From NCBI GenBank assembly GCA_028023455.1, contig JAQFVV010012509.1:2606001-2670000 (forward strand): a stretch of DNA of 64,000 nucleotides. The letters run 5' to 3'. Of this stretch, positions 36,881 to 48,482 are shown piece by piece. Under the pieces are notes generated by a model, which saw only the letters and a list, made by a program, of their open reading frames with translations, had not been told where the DNA came from and searched no databases. The translations under genes and the position numbers were made by a program. This DNA comes from Epiperipatus broadwayi. Its lineage: Eukaryota; Onychophora; Udeonychophora; Euonychophora; Peripatidae. How positions within the stretch are numbered: the stretch's first letter is position 1; each line of letters begins with the position of its first letter.

Positions 36881-36976
36881 TTTTTTTTTTTTCATATGTC
36901 AAATGCATTGACCAGGAAGCAAACCCAGGCCAGCTGCTTAGAAGGCAGCTATGCTAACTACTAGGCCACCAACGCT
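36881..36976 (-). mobile_element. tRNA-Gly-derived SINE
   Basis: On the minus strand the tRNA-like part begins GCGTTGGTGGCC (from 36975), has A box TAGTAGTTAGCAT, anticodon arm GCTGC-CTTCTAA-GCAGC and B box GGGTTTGCTTCC, and ends TCAATGC. The acceptor arms still pair with two wobbles. A tail ending in an A run follows (poly-T on the plus strand at 36881-36892). Very similar to animal tRNA-Gly(UCC), but with a changed anticodon (TCT), hence a SINE rather than a tRNA gene. Confidence 0.8.
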
Positions 36977-37308
36977 TGACTGGGCAATACTTTTATGTTT
37001 AATTGAAATAAATAAAAAAATAAAACTACTGATGAAAGAAGTATTTTATAATTTTTCATGCTTCATTGACTAATGAACAATTGCAATAAATAACAAATAA
37101 AATTTAGTTATTGTGCATGAACATAAATTACGTTCTTTGGATTAATTTTTGTATTCATGAATTAGCGATAGGATTTCCTTTATAAATACTCATTTATTTT
37201 TTATAAGTTTGTCTTCATACAATTATGGGGAAAAAATGAATACAAGCAAATAAAAAACAAATTAAGATTTTAAAATAGATTTTCAAAGTTTGCTTGAATA
37301 TCCTATCA

Positions 37309-37747
37309 CAGGGGTGGGCAATTGTTTGGCTCGGCATCGGGGGCCACTTTGTGGAAGCGAAGGGACGCACCTTTTTTCATGACACAATAAACAAACTCCT
37401 TTATTCTGTGTATTACCAAAGAAATATTTGTTTGTCCATTTTTCATTAAACACACAACATTCATCACAGATTTTACATTTTTTCGGAGGGTTCGTGGTTT
37501 CACTAAAGTTGGAAATGTATATATTTGCTAATGCAAAGACAAAATTGAAATTAACCAGATCAACTGGCAAAGCACTGCACATCGTATCTATACTGCACAT
37601 GTGTATTGACGTGGCCATCCTAGTGGACAATACGAGATGAATCTTCCTTCAGTCACGCACAAGAAAGAAATCTCAGTTCAAGGCGGATTTTTCTGTCTTG
37701 GTGGGCCACATAAAAACTCTTAGCGGGCCACTACTTGCCCACCCCTG
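37309..37747 (-). mobile_element. hAT MITE with BED-finger remnant (minus copy)
   Basis: Ends CAGGGGTGGGCAATTG and TTGCCCACCCCTG are terminal inverted repeats, bounded by TCCTATCA (37301-37308) and TCCTATGA (37748-37755). The 439-bp element keeps a minus-strand frame with KCKICDECCVFNEKWTNKYF and VCLLCHEK. This resembles the N-terminal zinc finger of Charlie/GTF2IRD2-type hAT transposases, and the rest has been deleted. A second copy in the opposite orientation lies at 60881-61417. Confidence 0.88.
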
Positions 37748-37755
37748 TCCTATGA

Positions 37756-40230
37756 TATTACTTGGTTTATTCTATTATTTTTAATGGTTTTTAAGATCTG
37801 AAATTCACCTTTGTTTTCCATAGATTATATCTTTTTTTATATGGTCAATTTCTACATGGATTTTTCAAGAATATATCTTATTTAAAAAGAGAATGAGATA
37901 CATAATTTTTATAACTTATAATCTTAATCTTTATTAACTGAGAGATAATTCTCTTGAAATTACTTTATCTTTTACTGTTTTTACTTTGTTAATAATTAAA
38001 TATTTTTATATCAAATCTTTCACATCCTCAGCATTCCTTCCTTTTTCATTCTGTTACATATGTATAGGTAAAACAATTTTTAAATAGATATATTGGGCAA
38101 AGGTTTCTCTCAAATAGTCCTTCAAAGAAAACAAAGGGCATTACTCATGAAGATAGTAATCATTAGTTTTAGCAGTTTATCTTCTTTGCTTCATTATGTA
38201 GCTACTATTTAACTTGATATCAATTTAGTAGCTATTAGCTTAATCGTAAAAAAAAAAAAAATCCAAGTTTAAACAAACTCAGATTTGAATCCCAGATCAT
38301 TGGCATATAATGTAAATGTACTACCTATTATTTAATAGGTTTCAAAACAAATAATTGCTTTTAATATGAAACTTAATTTTATTCAACTAGTCTTATTTTT
38401 TGCATTAATATAAATTAAAAACATAATCAGGGTTATAAAGAATACAAAAAAAAATCAATGACTGAAGCATATGCATAAGGTATTGAGGTCTTCCATTTTG
38501 ATTAAAACATAGTTATTATTTTTGTTATAATTTAAGATTCAGTTATCAGTTTAAATCAGTTACTTATTTATTTGCTGCTTTAGAGTGAAAATACTTTCCA
38601 TTATTTATTTTGCTGCATAATTTTGGCCATGACCAACAAAATAGAATAGTAATTAAGTTAGATGTTAAAATAAAATTGTTTATGCTTTTCATATGCATAC
38701 TATTTTTTAATGCTTTTATTATATAAAGTTTGATTATGTTGGACATTAACTTTATTCATTATTATAAGTCTGGAAAGAATTATCCCTAAATATATATATT
38801 TTAGATCAATACAAACATTAAACTGGATTTTTATAAAAACAAATACCACAACAAATAATGAATATATTATCCAGATGTGACATCTAGTTTCCCCAAGTCT
38901 TTTTATAAAATGAATTAATAGTCTTGTATTTTGTAAAAAAAAAAAAATCTTTGCAAACTTGATGGTACCACTGAATAATATTTTATAAGAAATCTTATCA
39001 ACGACTAACAATATACAAACATTTTAATGCAATTGTCTGGTAGCAGAAATAATTGGAATAAAAAAAAATTCGACAAATAGTAGGTCTAAACTTGAGACAC
39101 TAAAATTGTGTTGTTGATAACAAGCAATGATAAACTATTACCAATGATGACAAATATTACTGCCTCATCATAATATTCTAATAACTGTTCTACTCGATTT
39201 AGCATACTTACAAATGAGAAAAAAATAAAAATATTGAGCATATATTTTTATTTATTGCTTTAATGTGATACAACATATGTATAATAAAGTGTTTTTAAAT
39301 GTAAAACTAAAAGTTTTACACATTTGTTAAGCAATAATAAAAGCTTATTAATTTAGTAATGGCGAAACATTTTTATTATTGCATCAGTTTAAAGAATTTA
39401 ACCCAGAATTGGATTCAAGAACCAATAAATAGGGAATAAGGGTCTAAACTTCTAAGCTGATATAGGCTCAAAGACATTAAAAACAATCAGAAAGGCTAAT
39501 GTCCGCTGATAAAAAACTATTTAATTGTAATGTAACTCTAATATATCACTATTCATTTTATTTAAAAAAAAAAAAAAAAAATTAAAGAACAGTAAGTTTT
39601 TTTATTTGTTACTAATTTTTGAAGGATTGTGAATAAGTCAACATACACATATAACAAATATACAAGTAAATGTGTTCTCTCAATTTTTTTTAATTTGCTT
39701 ATATTATAATGATCTGTTATATGTATGCATGCTTTAAAGTATATTGTATACTTGCTGTTTAATAAACAGTACATATTTTATTGTAATCGAAGCTTATCAT
39801 AAAAAAAATGTAATGTACACCAGGGCCAATATATAAACCTTCAGTTTTATTTATTTATATTATCAAAATTGGAAAGTAATAAAAATCCTTATGCTGTTCT
39901 TCCACAAAATAATAATCAAAAAATAATAATTCTTTACAACAGCTATATAATCAAATAATAATACATAAAAAGCTTTTTTCAGCACCTCCTTTGGTATCCT
40001 TTGCCCTTTTCAAATGTTACTAATCTATTTAATGTTAATAAATCACCTAACATAAAAACATCCAGTGTCCAATAATGGAATTAAAACAAACAATAATAAT
40101 ATAAACAATTAAAACAAATCAAAATAAAAATTATTTAAAGTTAAAAAATCAAAACTCATATATAAATTCAATAATTATAAAACAGTTGATTATATCATAA
40201 CAATATGTTAAACAATATTACATGCATTTT
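37756..40230. other. AT-rich intron; possible eroded tRNA-like piece at 38280-38330
   Basis: Minus-strand GGGATTCAAATCT near 38295 is B-box-like, with no convincing fold. Otherwise nothing. Confidence 0.4.
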
Positions 40231-40348
40231 TTATACAATTATATATATATATCAACTTATATAATTTTCCATTCATTTTTAACCAACCAATTATTAACCA
40301 AATTTAAAGAAGTCTTATAAATTATTCATACAATTAGTCAAATTATTT

Positions 40349-40993
40349 TTAATATAATGTTTCATATATTTGTCTTCTTTTTGGATCTTTGATGACATTT
40401 AAATATTTAATACTTTTTATAGCATCTATTCTATGGCCATATTTCAAGTAGTGAATATATAATGCAGACCTATCATCTCTTCCTTTAATAACATTATGTT
40501 CTTTGGTTCTTACCTCTAATTGTTTTCCAGTGTGCCCAAAGTAAATCATTTTACAAATTTCACATGTAATTTTATATACAATTCCTTTTTTGAACCGTAA
40601 ATCATCCCTTAACCTATAATTTCCTATTAATTGATCAAGATTTTTACTATTTGACCAGCCAGTATTTATATTCTCACCAATATAATTTTTACTATACTTT
40701 AAAGTACTATAAATCCTAGGATAATATGAAAGTTTAATCCATTTCTTACTTGATTCATTATTATCATTATCAATACCATCATTATTCTCAAAAATTTTAT
40801 CATCTACCATAGATTTTTTAGAAGTAAAAAATATATTGCTAATAGTTTTAGGATTATATCCATAATCTTTATATAATTTAATAAATTGATTCTTTTGCAA
40901 TTGAGTAGCACTTTTATCTATATTGTATTTATCATTCCTATATTTAAAATTTTTAATTACTGTTAATTTTTGTACCCAATTCACCACAAACAA
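40349..40993 (-). pseudogene. GIY-YIG endonuclease domain of a Penelope-like element
   Basis: A 214-codon frame. The last third has GIVYKITCEICKMIYFGHTG then KQLEVRTKEH, a GIY-YIG-type nuclease motif with the CxxC and downstream H expected in Penelope proteins, followed by SALYIHYLKYGHRID. The first two thirds correspond to the RT-to-nuclease linker (QLQKNQFIKLYKDYGYNPKT). The nuclease would nick target DNA during insertion. The ATG is internal and not the true start, since the protein once continued from the RT part upstream. Confidence 0.88.
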
Positions 40994-41194
40994 ATTTCTA
41001 TATCTAAATATTTAATCTTATCTTCAAATTCTATTTTAATAAATTTAATTTTATATATATATTATTATTAAACTCATTATAAATATTATTAAACAGGCAC
41101 AACTCTTCATACAGTAGTGTCACTCAGTGCAAGCCAGAGTAATCAATGGATGCCAGAAGGCTTGTGCATAAAATCTCCATCTAGTGACTACTCG

Positions 41195-41249
41195 TCAATA
41201 TCCCCAGACTAGTTTCTGGCTTTGGCCTTCATCAGTGAGGAGCTTTGGA
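41195..41249 (-). ncRNA. Hammerhead ribozyme motif, family 1, left arm
   Basis: Minus strand: CCTCA then canonical CTGATGA core, short stem II (GGC-CAAA-GCC), GAAAC, TA loop, GTC, TGGGG. Distal stem I is weakened (TCCAAAG against ATATTGA). Confidence 0.68.
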
Positions 41250-41621
41250 CCTGAGAGCACTGCTCCTAGATCTTAGGATCTAATGCAACCCTCCAGCAGT
41301 CAACTTTTATCTCTACTTAACTACAAAACTAAGAGAATAAAATTGAAAACACATTAATATTTTCAATACAAGCTCATTAGCTTATATAGTCATATAGTCT
41401 ATTAGGATAGTGGTGTCTATGGTTATTAAAGAACCAAAAACACCAAAATGTATGGGTACTCGACTGACTTCAGACCTATATGACTATATAAGTTAATGCG
41501 CTTGGATTAAAAATATTAATGTGTTTTCAATTTTATTCTCTTAGTTTTGTAGTTTAGTAGAGATAAATGGTGGCTGCTGGAGGGTTGCATTAGATCCCAA
41601 GATCTAGGTGCAGTGCTCTCA

Positions 41622-41679
41622 GATCCAACGCTCCTCACTGACGAAGGCCACAAACAAGAAACTAGTCTGGGGATATTGC
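41622..41679 (+). ncRNA. Hammerhead ribozyme motif, family 1, right arm
   Basis: GATCCAA, CCTCA, CTGACGA core, GAAAC, TA, GTC and TGGGG are present. Stem II is damaged (GGCCACAAACAAG in place of GGCCACAAGCCAG), so folding is less likely. Confidence 0.6.
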
Positions 41680-41838
41680 AGGAGTAGGCACTAGATGGGG
41701 ATTTTATGCACAAGCCTTCTGACAACCATTGATTATTCTGGCTTGCACTGAGTGTGCACTACTGAATAAAGTTTTGCCTGTTTAATAACAGTTATGAGCA
41801 AGCATAAGAAACAGTGATCATGTAAAATCAATATTATT

Positions 41839-42177
41839 CATTACTCTTTCAGTACCAATGATTAAAATATCATTAACATGTCTAGAATAATGTATTATTT
41901 CTTGACTAATTACCCTTTTTTTAATTACAATATTTTCTAATTTATTTATAAATATTGATGATATTCAGCCACTAATTGCACAACCCATGACCCATCCCTC
42001 ATTTATATTCCCAAATTCATTATTACATTTAAAATATAAACTATTGTGTATTAATTTTAAACCCTCTTCAATAATATTTATTATGTTTATATCTGTTGTA
42101 TATTTACTTAAATTTTTTATTAATATATCTATACTTTTAAGTCTTGGAATACTTGGATACATTTGTTCAATATCCAT
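41839..42177 (-). pseudogene. Reverse transcriptase fragment of a Penelope-like element
   Basis: The minus-strand frame starts at MDIEQMYPSIP (RT motif A, D-MYPSIP like the SLYTSIP of the family) and runs through LIHNSLYFKCN and EGWVMGCAISG (MGSPLSP-like motif B). After a stop it continues as FINKLENIVIKKRVISQEII and HVNDILIIGTE, where HVND replaces the catalytic YVDD. The catalytic block is therefore damaged. Confidence 0.82.
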
Positions 42178-42349
42178 TTTGTAAAAATACTTTGATTCCT
42201 ATTTAATTTTATACTATTTATCAATAATACAGCACAACCAGAAATAACTGAAAAATAATAAATTTATATTAAATATTACCCACAACTCCACACACTCTTA
42301 ATTTTAAAGGAACTTTTAAACAAGTTAATTGTTTCAGAATCTTAAATTT

Positions 42350-42610
42350 TTAAAAATAAAAATTCTTTAATTCTTTTTATTTAATTTCGTTCAAAGAAGA
42401 CAACCTTAGCCTCATCAAAACTAATAGTGTGGCATGTATCTCTTTCATGGATATATAAAACAAAACTAAGATATTTGTCTAACTCTAATTTTATTCTATC
42501 ATTTAAGCTCAAGCTATTCCGATTTATATATAGATCTTCTTACAAAAACAAGGAATAATATGCATTACTCCAGGAATAGTATTTCTATCAAAAATTTCCT
42601 TTGTATTATT
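42350..42610 (-). pseudogene. Second Penelope-like endonuclease fragment
   Basis: The minus-strand reading gives IPGVMHIIPCFCKKIYI, NSLSLNDRIKLEL, HERDTCHTISFDEAKVVFFE and a trailing KRIKE. This follows the Penelope GIY-YIG domain (IPC-C-K-YIG, R-xEH, FDEAKV). It lies upstream of the other copy in the same orientation, suggesting two Penelope copies in tandem, a common arrangement for these elements. Stops and frame changes are present. Confidence 0.7.
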
Positions 42611-42639
42611 TAATATAATATACAGGCTTAAACCTGCAT

Positions 42640-42860
42640 TTATATATGTAATATGTGGGATTCGAACTCAGACTTTCACATGACCCACTACACTCAGTGC
42701 CATCTCATATTGCTGACCCACCTGTTGAAAAGATAAATAATCACCAATATACGTATTTCATGCTAAACCAGCAATCATCAGTTGGTCTAGATTACTATCC
42801 TCACACATATATATAATCAGTGCTCAGCTTTATATTAAGATAGCTAATCTTCATACTTTA
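42640..42860 (-). mobile_element. Family 3 SINE-like element with hammerhead, best copy
   Basis: Minus strand from about 42855: GATTAGCTATCTTAATATAA, a hammerhead (42793-42739), then a tRNA-like part with TGGCACTGAGTG (A-box-like) and GAGTTCGAATCCC (B box, about 42657-42669), ending in CACATATTACATATA. It joins a ribozyme to a Pol III-type promoter in one short element. Confidence 0.75.
42739..42793 (-). ncRNA. Hammerhead ribozyme motif, family 3
   Basis: Minus strand: stem I ACCAA/TTGGT plus distal AATC/GATT, core CTGATGA, stem II TGCT-GGTTT-AGCA (a T-T mismatch next to the core; sister copies have G and C there), GAAA, short stem III AT-ACGT-AT and cleavage after ATA. All core bases are present. 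Confidence 0.68.
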
Positions 42861-45800
42861 ATGGACAGGCTTCAAACTATTCCAACTCACAACTCCATTT
42901 CATTGAAAATCTGATGTATTATTTAATAAATTATTCAGAATAATATCCCATTTTCTTATTTCCAAATAAATTACTATTTTTACATACAATTTTATAAGAC
43001 AATTTAAAAGGCAAAGAAATAAAATCATATTTTTCTTTTCCTTCACATTATTACAATTACTATTAAATAAATATCTTTAACAAATTTATCAGAGTAGCCA
43101 ACACTCAAATAATCTTTATAAAATCGACCTTTTTGAAACAAAGCTAACTCATTAGATTTAATCCCTTATTTCTATAACAATAATTTCTATGTATATAAAT
43201 AATCTATTTTATTTTATTAGTGTTCATTAACATATATATAGTACATATATATTGTAACCTTATATTTTGACATTTGAATTAATAAGCATAGCCATAAACT
43301 GGAAAAAAAAATTAGATAGAACTAATTTCCATTCCTATTAATATATTATTGTGATCAATAATAAATTTAAGAAGTGATATTTATATTTCTCTTATAATAC
43401 TACCTAATATAACAGATTAATAATATTATCCAATATGTCTTCCAACATATTTGAACCAGAATGTGTCTAAATTTTTCTTTCTTTTAAAGCAGTTAAATGT
43501 TTTTTTAAGGAAAATAAAAACTACACACATATAAAACTAATATTATAGAAATAATCGATAAGATAGCATATGCTAAATTAACTGCAGTAAAAAATAATAT
43601 TTAGGACAGTATTAGTACAATAATAATCCTACTACGAGAGCAAGGCAAACCAATATTATACTCAATCAGAATAGAAAACATTAACATTGTTTAAATGTGT
43701 ATGCATATGTGCATGAAAGTTTACGTTAAGATGTACTCAATTTAACAATAGTAGTTATAAAATGAAAACTTTAAAATTTAATAAAATTATTTTATTTACG
43801 TATAAATGAACATGAACGATGATGTATTTATTTTGTAATTAATGTATATAATAAAGTTGTAATTATGAAAAAAATATTTATTCATTATTTTACAATATTT
43901 GTCTCAAAATTGGCACTCTAAAATCCATCACTTTCAAAACTTGCTTGCTTCACACTGTCTCCTACATTTAAAAATGGAGTATTGTGGGTAATATTCTACC
44001 ATATTACAGATCATGTAGTAGCAACATATAAATACTATCACATACCAAAATTTGTTGAGTTTTTGTTTAATTACTGTATCTGCAAAACCATAAGTTTTAA
44101 ACCTGGAATCAGCCATTTATTAGCTTGTGACAACGTATTTTAGTAAAGAAAATTAGCAGGGTATTTGCCAAATGTTTCTTCCAGTCTTTCTAAATGGAGA
44201 AATTAAGGAACTTATATAGAACAAAATTTAACATTTTCATTCATTAGTGAAATCGCTTATTGCACTGCAACAATCATTAGTCTCTTCTCTAAAACTAAAA
44301 TAGATTTCTGAAAGTGATATTGTCTACAACTAACTCAGGATTACACAGAGCATGCTAAAATTCATAGAAAATTTATGGATTAAAGTAATATTTTGATTTT
44401 GCATTGCTAAAAAAACTATCCAAACCAGCAAACTAGTCTTAATAAATCAATTTGAGTTGTTGGATTAATTATTACGCTTGGTCTCATAATAGTTAAGCAA
44501 CCTAAATTATAGCTGAATGTTATCAACTCACTTGGACCTATGGAGTATTAAATTTCTATATCTTATATTTATGAAAAGCTATCTAAATCCTTGAATATGA
44601 TGTTAAGGCTGCTTTAATCCATGGATTAATTTGCATATGATACTACAATATAAGCTTTAATGATAAAGAATTAACATTCATTCCTGAAATGGATTAATTA
44701 GTATGACAAAATATGCTGGAATATTAATAAATAATTGTGATCTGTTTAAAAGTTTTAGAAAATTCAACTTCCAAAATTGATTATATTCTCACATATTGTG
44801 AAATGCATAATTATTTCAACTCCAAACAACGCCAAGCATGATGTGGAACATTTAGACCATGGATGGATATTCTATAATTATAATAATTGTTTAATTATTT
44901 GGGCATTAAAATTATTATTGATGTTCTCCAGGAAGCAATGGTATAAAGAAGTTACAGGTAATATCTTATGGATATCAGTAAAATTGGTATAAATATATGT
45001 TTATTACATTTGTAGTGAAATTTATTGTGTAGATTCTGCTACAGCTGACTTAAAGAGTTAACTTATGTTTTATTGATCCATTAAAAGTCAATCACAAGTT
45101 TTTCTGCAACAAAGATATCTTAACTGAGAGTGGAATAATAACCTTAAATGATTAACTTTCCTATTTACCCAACAAATATTCATCTGATTGAGTGAATACT
45201 AGACAGTACATTAAAGTACTCTAACAATATTGATAATCATAAAAATTATTAGTTTGTTGAAGCAAACCCCTAATGCCATTTTGAAGTTTAAAAATATAAT
45301 AGAATCTAGAAAGCATAGTAAATCATGATCGTCAGATCATATTAAATTGTTTATTCGAATGATAACAATACTATAAATTGGGTAAATACTTTATTCGCTC
45401 CTAAAAAGGTTAAGCAATAATTCTAATACTGATAATGAGATTGTTATTGCTACTTGAATTATTGTTTGTTAGGACACATAAGGATGCAATAAAACATTCC
45501 TATATTTTATCTGTAGTTGACTTTTGAGATTTTAAAAAAAATATTATGCAACCTTCTTCAATAGAGTGATTTGTTATTCACATCACTTCGTTTGATAACA
45601 CAGGAATTCACGACTCAGATTAGAAAACATTTAGCAGATATAACAGCATAATAAAATCTGAAATCTTTAGAGTACTTGTTATTGTTTATAATTAATAAAT
45701 TGTTATATTTTATTATATAGTTGTTTGTAGTTTATTGAAAATCATCACCATTTACATATTTTTCCAAATAAATATAGTCATACTTACACTTTGTTTTAAA

Positions 45801-47489
45801 TATAATATTCTTTATTGGAGTTACCTGCCCAATTTCCCATTTTGTTTCCCTTTGAGAATTATAAACTTATTGAGATATGATGGGGTATAATAAAATCCTT
45901 TTGTTATCTTTATCATATTATGGACATAATCTTAAATTAAAAATCATAATGTGAAATAACTTGCTAACCCTCTTAAGTTACAAGAAGCATTAAAATATCC
46001 CAAGATCATAATAAATAAATTGAAAATAGCCTAAGATATGGTTGACACTAGTACAAGTAGAATTACACATAGCTAAATAAATTAGTATGGCAGTTTTTAT
46101 TTATTATTAGTAAGGTGGATGAGGTAATAAATTATTACTAGTTTCTTCTTAGTCGAGATCTCTACCACATTAACACTAACTTGGTTTCAACTGCACTCTA
46201 GTTTCATCTCATTAGATATAGCGGTACAATATATATATATATGTGTGTGTGCGTATGTGTGTGCATTAAGCTCTCTAAATAGTGCTTAAATAATTGAAAT
46301 AAGGGTTAAGTATTAGTGCTGCATTTATGTAAATTTTTGGATATATCTTAACACTAGTTTGTACTTCAAATGTGTGTTATGTATAAATTCATTTTGTTAT
46401 TCTTGCTATTTGAAATATTGTGAATGGTAAAATATGAAAATCCAATATTAAGACTGGATTTGTAATAGAAGTATTATTCCTCTCTGAATAAAGCATTATG
46501 CATCACATTTCACAGCTTAGGAGAAATATCAAAATGGTAATAACATAAAGTAGATTTTTAATTAGCCTTGTAGATATGTGCTTAGCATGGCAAAACTTTG
46601 GAATAAAATTTCAAAAAGAATATATGAAACCAAATGTCTTTGATGCAATAATTTATAACAGGTAATTACTCTGTGGCTAACTACTGTGGCAATGTTAATC
46701 TTGTGAAACAGTGTTAGCACACCCACCAGTTATGTTCATGATCTAAGAATGAAGCAGGCTAGGATTTTTATTTCAAACAGCCAGTTTATAATTATCCAAT
46801 AATGGGCAGTAAATAGATATCTATTTTAGCTAGTACATAAAAGATCCAAATGCAGCTGTTGCTATTTATGATAGACATGTTATCTGTGGGCATCAAATTG
46901 ATGATTTGAACACGAGTTTCTTTAAATTTCAAAATGATTAAAAGAAACATCTTTGTTTTGGAAAAAAAAAAAAAATCATCTTAGAATTTGTCGTACAATT
47001 CTTGAGACACTACTTAGTTGTTGTTTGTGAGTATGCTTATTCATTTATTTCAGGTAGATGTGGACAACCACAAATGATAAACTGCATAGTTAATGTCTGT
47101 TGAATCTAAGGCTACAATAGCAAAATTGAAAGATTTACTAGAACTACAAATTCTTTTCTGATATTTTATTAATAATTAAGCGTTTCAAAATAAAATAAAT
47201 AAATCCATAGACTTAATACATAAATAATAATAATCAGTTATCAAAATAGCTGTAACGTTCAATAGAAATTGCAAAAATATTCAGATCTTTAACTTATTAT
47301 TCATAAAAAATATAAATTAGTTACAAAAACTAAATATAATATTATTAATTTGATATTAGTTAAACTTTTGCGTTTTTTTACTGATTCAGCTTTTTATTCT
47401 GTGATTTCAAACCAAAATAAAAATAAAATGTGCGCAAATATATATATATATAAGTTTGAATTTATGTTTTCTTGTCTTTAATTTTCTAG
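42861..47489. other. AT-rich intron; microsatellite at 46226-46264
   Basis: A TA/TG/CG-type microsatellite at 46226-46264. A plus-strand reading near 44765-44800 gives KIDYILTYCEM, which is LINE-endonuclease-like but isolated, so I do not call an element. Confidence 0.4.
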
Positions 47490-47588
47490 TTTTTTTTTTT
47501 TTTTACCTATATGCCAAAGCGTTGACCAGGAAGCGAACCCGGGTCAGCTGCTTGGAATGCAGCTATGCTAACCGCTAGACCATCTACT
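47490..47588 (-). mobile_element. tRNA-Gly(UCC)-derived SINE, second copy
   Basis: Minus strand from 47588: GATGGTCTAGCGGTTAGCAT, anticodon arm GCTGC-ATTCCAA-GCAGC (TCC anticodon), B box GGGTTCGCTTCC, then TGGTCAACGC, a short GGCATATAGGT linker and an A run (poly-T at 47490-47504). The 5' acceptor half no longer pairs, so it is not a tRNA gene. Same family as 36881-36976. Confidence 0.82.
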
Positions 47589-48154
47589 GATAATATTTTT
47601 TTTCATAGATGCATACATTAAAACTGCTATTTCTTTATGTTTAGATGAAACTGTGCCTTATGTTTTAAGCATAATACGTTTTAAATGAGGATTGAAAAAT
47701 ATTATTACTTTTTCTAATTGTTCTCATATTAAATTTTAAAATGTTAAAACACTTTTACTTTTTGCATCATTGACTATACATCTACAGGTAGTAAACAACT
47801 AATTAAGATCCTGATTGTAATTTTAAAAGTCTGAAAATTATACAACACATTAATGTTAAGTTTTTGTAAAAACTTTTATTTGCAAATGTCATTTACAGAA
47901 CTGTTTAATATTTTGTTTTTTATATCAAGAGTTTGGTATCACTTTTTTATTTCTATTTGTCATTTTAAAATATTTTTACTCTGAGGCTATAAAAATTTAT
48001 CTTTCACTATACTATAGTGAAGTTTGATACAACAAAGATCAAATAACTAGTAGAATAACCATATTTTCTCATTAAATTAAGATTTATACAACAAATGAAA
48101 GATATGCAATGAATCTTAAAATAGCAAATATCTTTGTCGCATAGTGGGTTAATT
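47589..48154. other. AT-rich intron, no feature seen
   Basis: Nothing supportable. Confidence 0.5.
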
Positions 48155-48482
48155 GGCTTATCTTTTTGTATTTCTAGTAGTAAAAATGTTGTACATATTT
48201 TCTTTAAAATATTCTCCTAAGTGCATATACTGTAATAACTTTAGTTATGAGCCAAAAAAACAGACTTTGAAAGCTGATTCATGTCGACATAAAAAAAAAA
48301 ATGCAAAATGACGGTACAGTTAATAATTAAGTTTATTTACTCTACCTCTAATAATAAAAATATTGTATATAATTTTCTTTAAAATAATTTTCCAACATAC
48401 ACAAATTATAATAATTTTAGCTATGAAGCCATAAAAGTAAATTTGAGATAGACTAATATTGATACAAAAAAAAAAAAAATTC
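48155..48482. repeat. Imperfect tandem repeat with A-rich ends, two units
   Basis: Units at about 48155-48302 and 48330-48482 share the order TAATAAAAATATTGTATAT-like, TTTTCTTTAAAATA, TTTTAGCTATGA, and each ends in a run of 11-13 A. Divergence is substantial. It may be an old non-LTR-type repeat inserted twice or a duplicated one. Confidence 0.55.

Larger units (their letters stand above)
41091..41829. mobile_element. Family 1 hammerhead element, inverted pair, inside the Penelope copy
   Basis: A 739-bp insertion bounded by a 9-bp duplication AATATTATT (41082-41090 and 41830-41838). The left arm (41094 to about 41395) and right arm (about 41475 to 41785) are reverse complements, each with one hammerhead. 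The spacer holds the CTATTAGGATAGTGGTG...AACACCAAAATG block seen in the 25-kb copy. The right arm ends in GTTTTGCCTGTTTAATAACAG, then AGTGATCATGTAA. It interrupts the RT-linker codons of the Penelope element. Confidence 0.85.
40231..42200 (-). mobile_element. Penelope-like retroelement (RT + GIY-YIG), broken
   Basis: Minus-strand order from high to low coordinates is a reverse transcriptase part (42177 to 41839), an unrelated 739-bp insertion (41091-41829), then a linker and a GIY-YIG endonuclease (41081 to 40349). RT followed by a C-terminal GIY-YIG is diagnostic of Penelope-like elements. The frame is continuous across the insertion when it is removed (RVMNNI then YNEFNNN). A frameshift near 40993 and stops make it inactive. 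The 3' limit is uncertain. Confidence 0.88.

Noticed and set aside
38564-39011. Overlapping minus-strand frames of 60 and 103 codons
   Set aside because: Lys/Ile/Asn/Phe-rich chance frames in AT-rich DNA, without conserved motifs.
44765-44992. LINE endonuclease fragment (KIDYILTYCEM)
   Set aside because: Only one short motif-like match, with no neighbouring LINE blocks in order.
47519-47588. Functional tRNA-Gly(UCC) gene
   Set aside because: The 5' acceptor half does not pair with the 3' half and an A tail follows, so it is a SINE.
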